A stretch of 64,000 bases of DNA, taken from Phytobacter massiliensis JC163 (GTDB lineage: Bacteria > Pseudomonadota > Gammaproteobacteria > Enterobacterales > Enterobacteriaceae). Of the stretch, positions 1 to 8,373 are shown piece after piece. The stretch lies in NCBI RefSeq assembly GCF_000321045.1, contig NZ_HE578946.1, positions 134,791-198,790 of the forward strand. The letters run 5' to 3'. Made by a program: the position numbers and the translations under genes. How positions within the stretch are numbered: the stretch's first letter is position 1; every line of letters begins with the position of its first letter. Under the pieces are notes generated by a model. The model was given only the letters and a program-made list of their open reading frames with translations. It searched no databases and was not told the origin of the DNA.

Positions 1-6
1 TTTTCA

Positions 7-87
7 ATGAAAATTACCGAAAATTTTCACGATGAGTTATGTAGACTGGCCGCCATTGACATTGAGGCACACGTACTACATGGCTGA
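7..87 (+). CDS. yrbN: Small protein YrbN, upstream of deaD
   Basis: This 26-residue ORF begins [18 protein letters not shown] and closely matches the E. coli small protein YrbN, which sits at the same place before deaD. Its stop codon lies inside deaD: the last 8 bases overlap the deaD start at 80. That arrangement suggests translational coupling, so that reading yrbN could open or tune deaD initiation. The sequence has no membrane segment or recognisable domain, and its function is unknown. The upstream ribosome binding site lies outside the window. Too short for normal gene calling, but position and sequence agreement make it convincing. Confidence 0.85.
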   Translation: MKITENFHDELCRLAAIDIEAHVLHG

Positions 88-1981
88 ATTCGAAACCACT
101 TTTGCAGATCTGGGCCTGAAGGCTCCTATCCTTGAAGCCCTTAACGATCTGGGTTACGAAAAACCATCTCCAATCCAGGCTGAGTGCATTCCGCACCTGC
201 TGGGCGGTCGTGACGTTCTGGGTATGGCCCAGACCGGTAGCGGCAAAACTGCAGCGTTCTCTTTACCGCTGCTCAACAATCTCGATCCCGAGCTGAAAGC
301 ACCGCAGATTCTGGTGCTGGCGCCGACCCGCGAACTGGCGGTACAGGTTGCCGAAGCCATGACGGATTTCTCTAAACATATGCGCGGCGTAAACGTGGTG
401 GCCCTGTACGGCGGCCAGCGTTATGACGTGCAGTTACGCGCCCTGCGTCAGGGGCCGCAGATCGTCGTCGGTACGCCGGGACGTCTGCTCGATCACTTAA
501 AACGCGGCACGCTGGATCTCTCTAAACTGAGCGGTCTGGTGCTGGACGAAGCTGACGAAATGCTGCGTATGGGCTTTATCGAAGACGTTGAAACCATTAT
601 GGCGCAGATCCCGGAAGGTCATCAGACCGCCCTGTTCTCCGCTACCATGCCGGAAGCGATTCGCCGCATTACCCGCCGCTTTATGAAAGAGCCGCAGGAA
701 GTGCGCATTCAGTCCAGCGTGACCACCCGTCCTGACATCAGCCAGAGCTACTGGACTGTCTGGGGCATGCGTAAAAATGAAGCGCTGGTGCGTTTCCTGG
801 AAGCGGAAGATTTTGATGCGGCGATTATCTTCGTTCGTACCAAAAACGCGACCCTGGAAGTGGCCGAAGCGCTGGAGCGTAACGGCTATAACAGCGCTGC
901 GCTGAACGGCGACATGAACCAGGCGCTGCGTGAGCAGACCCTGGAGCGCCTGAAAGACGGTCGTCTGGATATTCTGATCGCCACCGACGTTGCGGCCCGT
1001 GGCCTGGACGTTGAGCGCATCAGCCTGGTAGTAAACTACGATATCCCGATGGATTCTGAGTCTTACGTTCACCGTATTGGCCGTACCGGTCGTGCGGGTC
1101 GTGCTGGCCGCGCGCTGCTGTTCGTTGAGAACCGCGAGCGTCGTCTGCTGCGCAACATTGAACGCACCATGAAGCTGACCATTCCGGAAGTGGAGCTGCC
1201 GAACGCAGAGCTGCTGGGCAAACGCCGTCTGGAAAAATTCGCCGCGAAAGTACAGCAGCAGCTGGAAAGCAGCGATCTGGATCAGTACCGCGCGCTGCTG
1301 GCGAAAATCCAGCCGACCGCAGAAGACGAAGAGCTGGATCTGGAAACGCTGGCCGCCGCGCTGCTGAAAATGGCGCAGGGCGAACGTACCCTGATTGTTC
1401 CGCCAGATGCGCCGATGCGTCCTAAGCGTGAGTTCCGCGAGCGTGACGATCGCTTCGAACGTCGCGATCGTAACGATCGTGGTCCGCGTGGCGAGCGTGG
1501 CGGTGAAGATCGTCCGCGTCGTGAGCGCCGTGATGCAGGCGATATGGAACTGTACCGTATTGAAGTTGGCCGTGATGACGGCGTTGAAGTTCGTCATATC
1601 GTTGGCGCTATTGCTAACGAAGGTGATATCAGCAGCCGCTACATTGGTAACATCAAGCTGTTTGCTTCTCACTCCACCATTGAGCTGCCGAAAGGTATGC
1701 CGGGTGAGGTTCTGCAGCACTTTACCCGTACGCGTATTCTGAACAAGCCGATGAATATGCAGCTGCTGGGTGATGCGCAGCCGCGTCCGGATCGTGGCGG
1801 TGAGCGTCGCGGCGGTGGTCGTAACTTCGGCGGCGAGCGTCGTGAAGGCGGTCGCAGCTTCGGTGGCGAACGTCGTGAAGGCGGTCGTGGCGAAGGCCGC
1901 AGCTTCAGCGGTGAACGTCGTGCGCCGCGCCGCGATCGTGAAGAGAGCAGCACCGGTCGCCGTCGTTTCGGTGACGCATAA
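80..1981 (+). CDS. deaD: ATP-dependent RNA helicase DeaD (CsdA)
   Basis: DEAD-box RNA helicase that unwinds RNA during 50S ribosome assembly and mRNA decay at low temperature. The start at 80 gives [12 protein letters not shown], as in E. coli, and 633 residues. Walker A AQTGSGKT is at residues 50-57, followed by the DEAD box (VLDEADEM), the SAT motif (LFSATMP) and motif VI (HRIGRTGR). After the two RecA-like domains come the dimerisation region, an Arg/Asp-rich linker, the DbpA-like RNA-binding domain and a Gly/Arg-rich tail with tandem GGERREGGR-type repeats. An in-frame ATG at 32 is rejected because it overlaps yrbN and adds non-conserved residues. A terminator follows directly. Confidence 0.98.
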   Translation: MAEFETTFADLGLKAPILEALNDLGYEKPSPIQAECIPHLLGGRDVLGMAQTGSGKTAAFSLPLLNNLDPELKAPQILVLAPTRELAVQVAEAMTDFSKHMRGVNVVALYGGQRYDVQLRALRQGPQIVVGTPGRLLDHLKRGTLDLSKLSGLVLDEADEMLRMGFIEDVETIMAQIPEGHQTALFSATMPEAIRRITRRFMKEPQEVRIQSSVTTRPDISQSYWTVWGMRKNEALVRFLEAEDFDAAIIFVRTKNATLEVAEALERNGYNSAALNGDMNQALREQTLERLKDGRLDILIATDVAARGLDVERISLVVNYDIPMDSESYVHRIGRTGRAGRAGRALLFVENRERRLLRNIERTMKLTIPEVELPNAELLGKRRLEKFAAKVQQQLESSDLDQYRALLAKIQPTAEDEELDLETLAAALLKMAQGERTLIVPPDAPMRPKREFRERDDRFERRDRNDRGPRGERGGEDRPRRERRDAGDMELYRIEVGRDDGVEVRHIVGAIANEGDISSRYIGNIKLFASHSTIELPKGMPGEVLQHFTRTRILNKPMNMQLLGDAQPRPDRGGERRGGGRNFGGERREGGRSFGGERREGGRGEGRSFSGERRAPRRDREESSTGRRRFGDA

Positions 1982-2024
1982 TCGCGCTGTAAGTTCTCTT
2001 TACGCTTTGTAAAGTAAATGATAC

Positions 2025-2060
2025 AACCCCGATGCGAACCATCGGGGTTTCTTTTTTATT
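2025..2060 (+). terminator. Rho-independent terminator of deaD
   Basis: A 9-bp stem, AACCCCGAT paired with ATCGGGGTT across a 7-base loop, is followed by a T-rich tract (TTCTTTTTTATTTTT). It lies 43 bases after the deaD stop and just before the mtr promoter region. Confidence 0.9.
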
Positions 2061-2062
2061 TT

Positions 2063-2082
2063 TGTACTCTTGTACTGGTACA
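2063..2082 (+). promoter_or_regulatory. TrpR-type operator upstream of mtr
   Basis: TGTACTCTTGTACTGGTACA holds repeated GTACT/GTAC half-sites and differs only slightly from the E. coli mtr operator, where TrpR with tryptophan represses the permease gene. It lies 36 bases before the mtr start codon. TyrR control, known in E. coli, was not assigned to a particular site here. Confidence 0.7.
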
Positions 2083-2118
2083 ATGCAGCGGCATTGGTGC
2101 CTTACAGGAGAAGAAAGA

Positions 2119-3363
2119 ATGGCGACACTGACAACCACGCAGGCAACCCCCTCGTTGCTGGCTGGCGTGGTGATAATTGGCGGTACGGTGATTGGCGCAG
2201 GGATGTTTTCCCTTCCGGTCATGATGTCAGGCGCATGGTTCTTCTGGTCGATGGCGGCGCTGGTTTTTACCTGGTTCTGCATGCTCCATTCAGGGCTGAT
2301 GATTCTGGAGGCGAACCTCAATTATCGTATTGGCGCCAGCTTCGACACCATTACCAAAGATTTGCTGGGCAACGGCTGGAATGTGGTCAATGGCCTGTCT
2401 ATTGCCTTTGTGCTCTACATTCTGACCTACGCCTATATTTCAGCGAGCGGCTCGATACTGCATCACACCTTTGCGGAGATGTCGCTGAACGTGCCAGCCC
2501 GCGCGGCGGGATTCGGCTTCGCCCTGCTGGTGGCCTTTGTGGTCTGGCTGAGTACGAAAGCCGTCAGCCGGATGACGGCGATAGTGCTGGGCGCAAAAGT
2601 CATCACCTTCTTTCTGACTTTCGGCAGCCTGCTGGGCCATGTACAGCCCGCGACGTTATTCAACGTGGCGGAGAGCAACGCCTCTTACACACCCTATATC
2701 CTGATGACGCTCCCGTTCTGCCTGGCGTCGTTTGGCTATCACGGCAACGTGCCAAGCCTGATGAAATATTACGGCAAGGATCCGCGCACCATTGCCAAAT
2801 GTGTGATCCTGGGTACGCTGCTGGCGCTGGTTCTGTACAGCGTCTGGCTGCTGGCTACGATGGGGAACATCCCGCGCCCGCAATTTATTGGCATTGCGAA
2901 AGAGGGCGGCAATATTGACGTGCTGGTTCAGGCGCTGAGCGGCGTGCTGAACAGTCGCGGGCTGGACCTGCTGCTGGTGGTCTTTTCCAACTTTGCGGTG
3001 GCAAGCTCGTTCCTGGGCGTCACGCTCGGCCTGTTTGACTATCTGGCGGATCTGTTCGGCTTCGATGATTCGGCCTCGGGGCGCTTTAAAACCGCGTTGC
3101 TCACCTTCCTGCCGCCGATCGTCGGCGGTCTGTTATGGCCCAATGGTTTTCTGTACGCCATCGGCTATGCGGGGCTGGCGGCGACGGTGTGGGCGGCGAT
3201 TGTCCCTGCGCTGCTGGCCCGCGCTTCCCGCCAGCGCTTTGGTAGCCCGACATTCCGCGTTTGGGGCGGCAAGCCGATGATTATGCTTATTCTGCTGTTT
3301 GGCGTCGGCAACGCAGTCGTGCATATTCTGTCGACATTTAATATTCTGCCGGTCTACCAGTAA
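2119..3363 (+). CDS. mtr: Tryptophan-specific permease Mtr
   Basis: High-affinity tryptophan:proton symporter of the inner membrane, in the aromatic amino acid permease family (HAAAP). The start at 2119 is preceded by AGGAGAAGAA and gives [18 protein letters not shown], matching E. coli Mtr; the protein has 414 residues, the usual length. The sequence is hydrophobic throughout, consistent with the 11 segments of the family, and has the first-helix motif [13 protein letters not shown]. It has its own TrpR-type operator and is monocistronic between terminator-like hairpins. The mad accessory block begins after it, where E. coli would have yhbW. Confidence 0.97.
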   Translation: MATLTTTQATPSLLAGVVIIGGTVIGAGMFSLPVMMSGAWFFWSMAALVFTWFCMLHSGLMILEANLNYRIGASFDTITKDLLGNGWNVVNGLSIAFVLYILTYAYISASGSILHHTFAEMSLNVPARAAGFGFALLVAFVVWLSTKAVSRMTAIVLGAKVITFFLTFGSLLGHVQPATLFNVAESNASYTPYILMTLPFCLASFGYHGNVPSLMKYYGKDPRTIAKCVILGTLLALVLYSVWLLATMGNIPRPQFIGIAKEGGNIDVLVQALSGVLNSRGLDLLLVVFSNFAVASSFLGVTLGLFDYLADLFGFDDSASGRFKTALLTFLPPIVGGLLWPNGFLYAIGYAGLAATVWAAIVPALLARASRQRFGSPTFRVWGGKPMIMLILLFGVGNAVVHILSTFNILPVYQ

Positions 3364-3377
3364 CACTATTATCTTCG

Positions 3378-3401
3378 GAGCCAGATTTAACGATCTGGCT
3401 C
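3378..3401 (+). terminator. Hairpin after mtr, probable terminator
   Basis: GAGCCAGAT pairs with ATCTGGCTC across a 6-base loop, starting 15 bases after the mtr stop. The following sequence is A/T-rich but has no clean U-run, so this may be a weak terminator or a 3' end stabiliser. Confidence 0.5.
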
Positions 3402-3461
3402 AAACAATATCTTCTTATTCTCCCTTATTATTAAGTTATTTTTAAATAAGGGAATATTTAG

Positions 3462-4403
3462 ATGCAAAACAGTGATATTACCCTGCGTAAACTTGAGATT
3501 TTCCTTAGCTATATGGAATCAATGAATGTCTCAAAAACCGCAGAGGCCATGAATATTTCGCCGGTAAGCGTGCATCGCGCCTTACATTCGCTGGAAGATA
3601 ATTTACGTTGCTCTTTGTTCACGCATAATGGGCGTAATCTTCATCCGCTTCCCGGTGCCAGAGTTATGCAGGAACAGGCCCGCGAAGTGATGAACGCGCT
3701 GGAGCGATGTATATATCTGACGCGTGAAGCTGCCGGTTATCACTCTCCTGTTTTGCGCCTTGGGCTGCTATATTCCCTGGTATTGAAAACCGCCCCGCAA
3801 ATTGTTCAGGGTCTCAAGAAAAGGCGCCCTGAACTCTCCATTGAATTTATTATGAACTCTAATAAGAAATTACTGGAAGCGCTCAATGAAGGAAAAGTTG
3901 ATGCGGTGCTGATCTCCACGCCGGATGATTACAATACCCAGCTGTTTGAGACCTGGACCATATTTTCTGACTCCATATTCCTGGCCGTGCCCGTCACGGA
4001 TGTGGATGATTTGGCCACCCCTGTCGATTTGCGTAAATTACAGAATAAAAAGTTTATTGCCCTTAGCGAAGGCTTTGCCACCTGGCGTGGTTTTCAGGAA
4101 GCGTTTCAAATTGCCGGTTTCGTTCCGGACATCGCCGTACGGGTTCATGATGTGTTTTCACTGATGAGCATGGTTAATGCGGGCGTCGGGTATACGCTGA
4201 TTCCTGGCAGAATGCGCGGGCTGTTCAGAAGCGGTATTCGTCTGCTGCCGTTGCAGGAGGCTTACCGCATGGAGCAGGAGATCTCCCTGGTTTTCCCTCG
4301 CAGCCAGGAGAGTCACCCCAGCCTGCTTTCGCTATTAGCGGAATGCCGTATGTATGCCAGGCAGCTTATGCGGGAGAATAACGATGTAAACAAAGCCCCA
4401 TGA
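3462..4403 (+). CDS. LysR-type regulator, probable malonate-responsive (MdcR-like)
   Basis: A 313-residue LysR-type transcription factor. The N-terminal winged helix-turn-helix (about residues 8-66, including SKTAEAMNISPVSVHRALH) is followed by a periplasmic-binding-like effector domain. It is the only regulator in the mad block and converges on its last gene, with the 3' ends overlapping by 38 bases. LysR proteins called MdcR control malonate genes in other bacteria, so activation of the mad operon by malonate is the likely role (inference). The start is preceded by AAGGG, which lies in the right arm of an inverted repeat (3422-3429 with 3445-3452). Tandem ATTAC/GTAAT dyads upstream of madG are its candidate sites. 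Confidence 0.75.
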   Translation: MQNSDITLRKLEIFLSYMESMNVSKTAEAMNISPVSVHRALHSLEDNLRCSLFTHNGRNLHPLPGARVMQEQAREVMNALERCIYLTREAAGYHSPVLRLGLLYSLVLKTAPQIVQGLKKRRPELSIEFIMNSNKKLLEALNEGKVDAVLISTPDDYNTQLFETWTIFSDSIFLAVPVTDVDDLATPVDLRKLQNKKFIALSEGFATWRGFQEAFQIAGFVPDIAVRVHDVFSLMSMVNAGVGYTLIPGRMRGLFRSGIRLLPLQEAYRMEQEISLVFPRSQESHPSLLSLLAECRMYARQLMRENNDVNKAP

Positions 4404-4797
4404 TTTCCTGGGTAATGCGCTGATAAACCTGGGCTTCGCCGTACATTGCGACGGCGAGCCACCGGGGGTTGCTGACTAAGGCGATTTTCAGGCGGATATG
4501 ATCGCCGGTGATGGTGTTGGTTAAGGCGTGGGTCAGCGCCTGGCGGCTGACTGAACACAGGGTGAAAATGGCCGACTCCTGCCTGGCGATGATCTGGTTC
4601 TTCAACGCGCAGCCGATGACGCAGCGCTGGAGTTTGTTTCTCAGTTCATCCGATGTGCCGCTGATAAAGGCAAAACCGATTCGGTGTTCGGGTTTATCCG
4701 CCAGCAGCTTTTGCCGGAAAATTTCTTCCTCTTCCTGCGTACACAGGGAGGCCTGGATCGCAATTTGTCCGGGTTTCATTCGCTGAAATGCGTGCAT
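4366..4797 (-). CDS. HutP-like protein at the end of the mad operon
   Basis: A 143-residue protein of unknown function, 44 bases after madM and in the place that, from memory, the uncharacterised madN holds in Malonomonas rubra. The C-terminal stretch WLAVAMYGEAQVYQRITQEI, then MGLCLHRY, resembles the end of Bacillus HutP (VSLYG ... HETFGVGINH), an RNA-binding antiterminator. The middle (IGFAFISGTSDELRN ... IIARQESA) also aligns plausibly with HutP. The HE pair near the HutP end reads QE here, so metal or ligand use may differ. AGGA lies 6 bases before the ATG. The similarity was judged by eye. It could be an RNA-binding regulator of the operon, or an unrelated accessory factor. Confidence 0.6.
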   Translation of the reverse strand: MHAFQRMKPGQIAIQASLCTQEEEEIFRQKLLADKPEHRIGFAFISGTSDELRNKLQRCVIGCALKNQIIARQESAIFTLCSVSRQALTHALTNTITGDHIRLKIALVSNPRWLAVAMYGEAQVYQRITQEIMGLCLHRYSPA

Positions 4798-4808
4798 AGG
4801 AATTCCTG

Positions 4809-4835
4809 GCGCCTGTTGCGTAAAACAACAGGCGC
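4809..4835 (-). promoter_or_regulatory. Intercistronic hairpin between madM and the HutP-like gene
   Basis: GCGCCTGTTG pairs perfectly with CAACAGGCGC across a 7-base loop, filling most of the gap between the madM stop and the ribosome binding site of the last gene. No U-run follows on the transcribed strand. It is more likely an mRNA processing or stability element, or a regulator target, than a full terminator. Confidence 0.55.
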
Positions 4836-4841
4836 GTGTGG

Positions 4842-5612
4842 TTAAAAGAACGGGGCTAAAGAGAGGTAGAGCGCAGACGGCGCCAGCAGGCAGCCCAGAC
4901 CGGTATAGAAGGTTGCGGTCATTGCGCCATAAGGGACAAGCTTCGGATCGGTGGCGGCAAGTCCCGCGGCCACGCCGCTGGTCGAGCCCATTAATCCGCC
5001 GTATACGATAGCCGCGGTAGGAGAGTTCAGCCCGGCCGCTTTTGCGACCAGCGGCGTGACAATCATAATGGCGATGGACTTAATAACCCCGGTAGCGATA
5101 CTCAGCGCGATAACGTCCGAGCTTGCGCCAAGCGCTGCGCCGGTTACGGGACCGACGATAAAAGTCACCGCGCCGCCGCCGATGGTCGCCATGCTGACGG
5201 CATCGGTATAGCCAAAGGCCCACGAAACAATCGCTCCCAGGTAGAAGGAGAGCACGGTGGAAACGACCAGCGCCAGCGCGCCCGCCAGGCCTGCTTTTTT
5301 CAGCTCTTCAAGCTTCACCCCAAAGGCGGTAGCGATAATGGCGAAATCACGGAACATGCCGCCGCCCATAAGGGCGATACCGCTAAAGAGGGTGATATCA
5401 GAAAGCCCTTTTTTGCCGCCGGTGAGTTCCCCGCCGAGCCAGGCCAGCAGCAGACCGGCGACAATAGCGATAGCCGAGCTGTGAATTTTGCCGCGAAACA
5501 CGTGGGTAGAGAGCCAGGCGGCGGCCCAGCAGATAAGACCGACGACCACAAAAGCGGTGATCAGGGCATTGCTGGTGAAGTTACTGGTAAGAATTTTTGT
5601 GAGTTGTTCCAT
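4842..5612 (-). CDS. madM: Malonate transporter subunit MadM
   Basis: Large subunit (256 residues) of the two-component MadLM malonate carrier, which in the family imports malonate with sodium. The protein is almost entirely hydrophobic, with about eight predicted membrane segments and glycine-rich stretches such as GGGAVTFIVGPVTGAALG and YGGLMGSTSGVAAGLAA typical of MadM. It starts MEQLTKILTSNF, 19 bases after the madL stop, so the two are cotranscribed. Together with MadL it feeds the decarboxylase encoded upstream. Confidence 0.93.
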   Translation of the reverse strand: MEQLTKILTSNFTSNALITAFVVVGLICWAAAWLSTHVFRGKIHSSAIAIVAGLLLAWLGGELTGGKKGLSDITLFSGIALMGGGMFRDFAIIATAFGVKLEELKKAGLAGALALVVSTVLSFYLGAIVSWAFGYTDAVSMATIGGGAVTFIVGPVTGAALGASSDVIALSIATGVIKSIAIMIVTPLVAKAAGLNSPTAAIVYGGLMGSTSGVAAGLAATDPKLVPYGAMTATFYTGLGCLLAPSALYLSLAPFF

Positions 5613-5631
5613 TCTTTATTCCCTCCACCGG

Positions 5632-6012
5632 TTAGTCTGCTGAACGCGCCATTGTGTTTTTGCTGCCGATTTTGCTCAGAGGCTTAATCAGCAGAAAACC
5701 AATCACCACCGCGCCAAGGCCAGCAATGAGCGCAACGGGGCCCCCTTTAAGGGCAGCCACCACGTTCTGGTTCGCGGACATGGCGACAACAATCGGGATA
5801 TACATCGCGTTCCAGAATCCCACCCCCTGTTCGGCGGGTTTAGACAGTAGTCCCTTTTCCGTCAGCTTCTGGGAAATAACGACTAAAAACAGCATGGCGA
5901 AGCCGACGCCGCCAATATTTGCGGAAATACCAAGTAGCAAGCCCAGAACGTCGCCGATTATTAACCCGGCGAACATACACAATCCCATTAACATCAATCC
6001 ATAAATAATCAT
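5632..6012 (-). CDS. madL: Malonate transporter subunit MadL
   Basis: Small subunit (126 residues) of the MadLM malonate carrier. It has about four hydrophobic segments and a family-typical middle region, LSKPAEQGVGFWNAMYIPIV, followed by VAMSANQNVVAALKGG. The start MIIYGLMLMGLCMFAG is preceded by GAGAGA. It is separated from madF by an unusual 319-base gap with strong dyads, so madLM may have some independent control. MadL is known only alongside MadM, which follows 19 bases later. Confidence 0.93.
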   Translation of the reverse strand: MIIYGLMLMGLCMFAGLIIGDVLGLLLGISANIGGVGFAMLFLVVISQKLTEKGLLSKPAEQGVGFWNAMYIPIVVAMSANQNVVAALKGGPVALIAGLGAVVIGFLLIKPLSKIGSKNTMARSAD

Positions 6013-6332
6013 GATGTCTCTCTTTTTTTATCCCTATACTAAAAGTGAAATATAAATCCGGCCAGCCAGGCCGGGAAATCACAATAAAAAGATACAAAGA
6101 CTTTTAGCACAGTGTGTTTTTATAATGCGTGCATTCAACAGTAATTTATACCCGTCCTGTATCGAGCTGCGTATACATTGAATTTTCTGCGGCTCGAATT
6201 ATTAAGGGTATATACGTAAACACCCTTGCCGGTCATATCAGCGAAGTGTCTGCCGCTGATATGACGCAGGCATAATGGTTATATCACAAAGGAATGCCGC
6301 ACAACTTTTTTATTAATAAAAAACGTGATGGC
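6013..6332 (-). promoter_or_regulatory. Structured non-coding gap between madF and madL
   Basis: About 320 A/T-rich bases without a convincing ORF interrupt an otherwise tightly packed operon. They hold a perfect 12-bp dyad, GTCATATCAGCG (6232-6243) with CGCTGATATGAC (6254-6265), around a 10-base loop. A second, imperfect dyad follows: TCGAGC ... GGCTCGA near 6163-6199. No U-run follows the first dyad on the transcribed strand, so it is not a standard terminator. It could hold an extra promoter, an mRNA processing site or a regulator-binding site for madLM. Confidence 0.5.
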
Positions 6333-6551
6333 TCACTCAGCAGCAATTTCAAATAAAACCATGCCGGGGTTAACGCGATCGCCGGGATTTACCGCCAGAG
6401 TTTTCAGCACGCCAGCTTCCGGGGAAGCCACAGGCATTTTCATTTTCATTGCTTCGAGAATCACTACCGGTTGGCCTTTTTCAATTTTATCGCCCACGGC
6501 AGCTTTAACTTCATCCACAACGCCCGGAACTTTTGATTTAACTTCAGACAT
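6333..6551 (-). CDS. madF: Biotin carrier protein MadF of malonate decarboxylase
   Basis: A 72-residue single biotinyl domain. The biotin-accepting motif EAMKM is at residues 33-37, with Lys36 as the modified residue. The N- and C-terminal halves show the typical quasi-symmetry (VPGVVDEVKAAVGDKIEKGQ against SPEAGVLKTLAVNPGDRVNP). It accepts the carboxyl group from MadC/MadD and delivers it to membrane-bound MadB. This subunit separates the biotin-dependent decarboxylase from the soluble Mdc enzyme of Klebsiella, which has no biotin. It follows madK after 19 bases. BirA must be supplied from elsewhere on the chromosome. Confidence 0.95.
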   Translation of the reverse strand: MSEVKSKVPGVVDEVKAAVGDKIEKGQPVVILEAMKMKMPVASPEAGVLKTLAVNPGDRVNPGMVLFEIAAE

Positions 6552-6570
6552 ATTAATTTCCTTTAATATA

Positions 6571-7257
6571 TTAAATATAAAGATGTTTTATTAACCCGGC
6601 GACCTCATGTCGCGGCATTAACTCTACATCGGTCTCACCTTTAGCCAGCAGGGTCTGACTCCCGCTAAACCACTCTTTGATATTGATGGAAAAACCATTG
6701 CGTAAATCAATTTCGCCATCAATACGCACTGCGTATTGCTGAGCAATATCAGCCAGAAGCGAGTGACAATCGCGTAACGCCACTTCGTGCCGGGGCGTTA
6801 TGCGAATATCTAAATCGGAGCGACTGTCCGTCCATAGCCAGGGCGTCGTCATCTCCAGCGCCACCGAACCCCACACGCCGAGTCCGGTTTCCGGCCCGCG
6901 CCACGCCTGGCGCAGTGCGTTAAAGGCGCGTATCGCGCTGGTACGGCTGACGGCGGGCAGGGTAGCCGTTTGCTCCGGCGTTGATACCCGCGTGACCGCC
7001 TGTAATGACGCAACCGTCGCCAGGCGTAAACGCTGCCCCTGCCAGCGCTGGGGAAAGCAAAAGCCCAGCGAAATGCTTGCCTCATCACGGATGCCCCTGC
7101 GTACAATGCCGGGCAGATACCCGGAGAGCAGAAAGTCCCGGGCTTCTTCGCGCAACGAGGCGGGCAGGGCGCTAAACGCGCCGTTTAACTGCCTGGCAAT
7201 CAGCCGAAGTTCAGCGCTCTCCAGCCAGCACAGGGTATGGCGTTGCAGAGCGCTCAT
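6571..7257 (-). CDS. madK: Phosphoribosyl-dephospho-CoA transferase (MadK/MdcG)
   Basis: Nucleotidyltransferase (228 residues) that attaches the 2'-(5''-phosphoribosyl)-3'-dephospho-CoA prosthetic group to the carrier protein MadE. It belongs to the MdcG family. The nucleotidyltransferase signature is visible: GVWGSVALE at 127-135, followed by the acidic pair in SRSDLDI (Asp148, Asp150). It overlaps madH by 4 bases (ATGA), so translation is probably coupled. The substrate comes from MadG. Confidence 0.9.
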   Translation of the reverse strand: MSALQRHTLCWLESAELRLIARQLNGAFSALPASLREEARDFLLSGYLPGIVRRGIRDEASISLGFCFPQRWQGQRLRLATVASLQAVTRVSTPEQTATLPAVSRTSAIRAFNALRQAWRGPETGLGVWGSVALEMTTPWLWTDSRSDLDIRITPRHEVALRDCHSLLADIAQQYAVRIDGEIDLRNGFSINIKEWFSGSQTLLAKGETDVELMPRHEVAGLIKHLYI

Positions 7258-8357
7258 CGTTGCTTGCTCCAGGCCGGATCGTTTTTCGCCTGCTGCTGCA
7301 AATCCCGCTGCGCCGAAAGCAGGGCGTCAAACTGTGCGGTGGCCTGTGGACCGATAATATCGACCGCCTCCGCCTTCGCCGCTTCATCGCCCGGCACAGA
7401 AACGGGAAAGAGGCGAATATGGGTGGCGCTGGCATCGGTTTGTAGCCGTGCGCTGACCCGGCAGATGCGCCCCTTGATGCGCAAGATCGTCCTCGCCGTC
7501 CGCTCCACAATTTCCTGGTGATGCGCGGTGGTCGCCATGACCACCATGTCATATTCCGGGGTGGTGCGCTGACGCTTCCAGGTCTGGATTTTGCCCTGCG
7601 CATTACACAGATGGCCGTTCGCCGCGACGGGAAAGCTGTCGCCGGTGGGCAGACCGCCAACAATCACCTCCCGCCAGTCGCCGCCCTGCGGCGCGGCGAC
7701 CAGGGAGATATCGTCCCGAACCGGCGTACCGTCCAGTATCAGCCAGCCGAACTCCTGGCAACCGTAGACGTCATGCAGCGCATAGCCCAGCGAAGCGCAC
7801 AGCGGAACCAGCGCTTCATCAAGAGGCGTGCCCGCGGTTATCAGTGTCAGCGCCTTGGGTAAATACGCCTGCAGATTCATCTTCAGCGCCTGCTCCAGCG
7901 TGGCGCGTAAAAACGAGGACTCTCCCACCACCACATTCGGCTGCTGGCGACACAGGGCAACCAGCAACGCGTCCCGACAGGAGCGGGATAAAAACGACCA
8001 GTGAAGGCCGCTCTCATCCAGCGCCTGACGCGTGAACACATTGACCAGCGGCGCGTAGGTCACCACCATATACTGCCCCGCGGTTACACCGCTTTCCGCC
8101 AGCACACGCTTGCCCGCGGCGATACGCAGCGGCAGTTCGTTCTGCGTTACGCCAACGATGTTCTGAAATGCGCTGCTGCCCGTGGTAAAGGTAACCAGCG
8201 CAAGGTTCAGCGGCGTGTGGATCTCCTCGATAACATGCGCCGCCGTTGGGCCAGCGATACCTTTATCGCTCAGCGTACGGCGGGGCATCTCCGTTAACGT
8301 AGGGATACCCTGCTGGGCATCAACCAGCCATTCGAGCGTGGCGATAGGATCGTTCAT
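7254..8357 (-). CDS. madH: Deacetyl-ACP:acetate ligase MadH
   Basis: AMP-forming ligase (367 residues) that acetylates the thiol of the carrier protein MadE with acetate and ATP, turning the enzyme into its active acetyl form. The adenylate-forming P-loop TFTTGSSA is at residues 56-63, and the acyl-adenylate region includes YGCQEFGWLILDG. I chose the ATG at 8357 (MNDPIATLEWLVDAQQ), preceded by AGGAGGACGC; an in-frame ATG 81 bases upstream would run into madD. The soluble Klebsiella Mdc system lacks this type of ligase, so its presence supports the Malonomonas-type pathway. Confidence 0.88.
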   Translation of the reverse strand: MNDPIATLEWLVDAQQGIPTLTEMPRRTLSDKGIAGPTAAHVIEEIHTPLNLALVTFTTGSSAFQNIVGVTQNELPLRIAAGKRVLAESGVTAGQYMVVTYAPLVNVFTRQALDESGLHWSFLSRSCRDALLVALCRQQPNVVVGESSFLRATLEQALKMNLQAYLPKALTLITAGTPLDEALVPLCASLGYALHDVYGCQEFGWLILDGTPVRDDISLVAAPQGGDWREVIVGGLPTGDSFPVAANGHLCNAQGKIQTWKRQRTTPEYDMVVMATTAHHQEIVERTARTILRIKGRICRVSARLQTDASATHIRLFPVSVPGDEAAKAEAVDIIGPQATAQFDALLSAQRDLQQQAKNDPAWSKQR

Positions 8358-8373
8358 AGCGCGTCCTCCTGAA

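Noticed and set aside
497-1720. 407-residue open frame antisense to deaD
   Set aside because: It lies fully inside a strongly conserved gene, in a frame kept open by GC-rich codon use, and shows no recognisable domain or ribosome site.
6232-6265. Dyad between madF and madL as an intrinsic terminator
   Set aside because: No U-run follows it on the transcribed strand, and madLM must be expressed with the operon or from a promoter here.
6013-6332. HutP-type UAG repeat binding site in the madF-madL gap
   Set aside because: UAG triplets are present, but not in the regular UAG-N4-UAG spacing used by Bacillus HutP.
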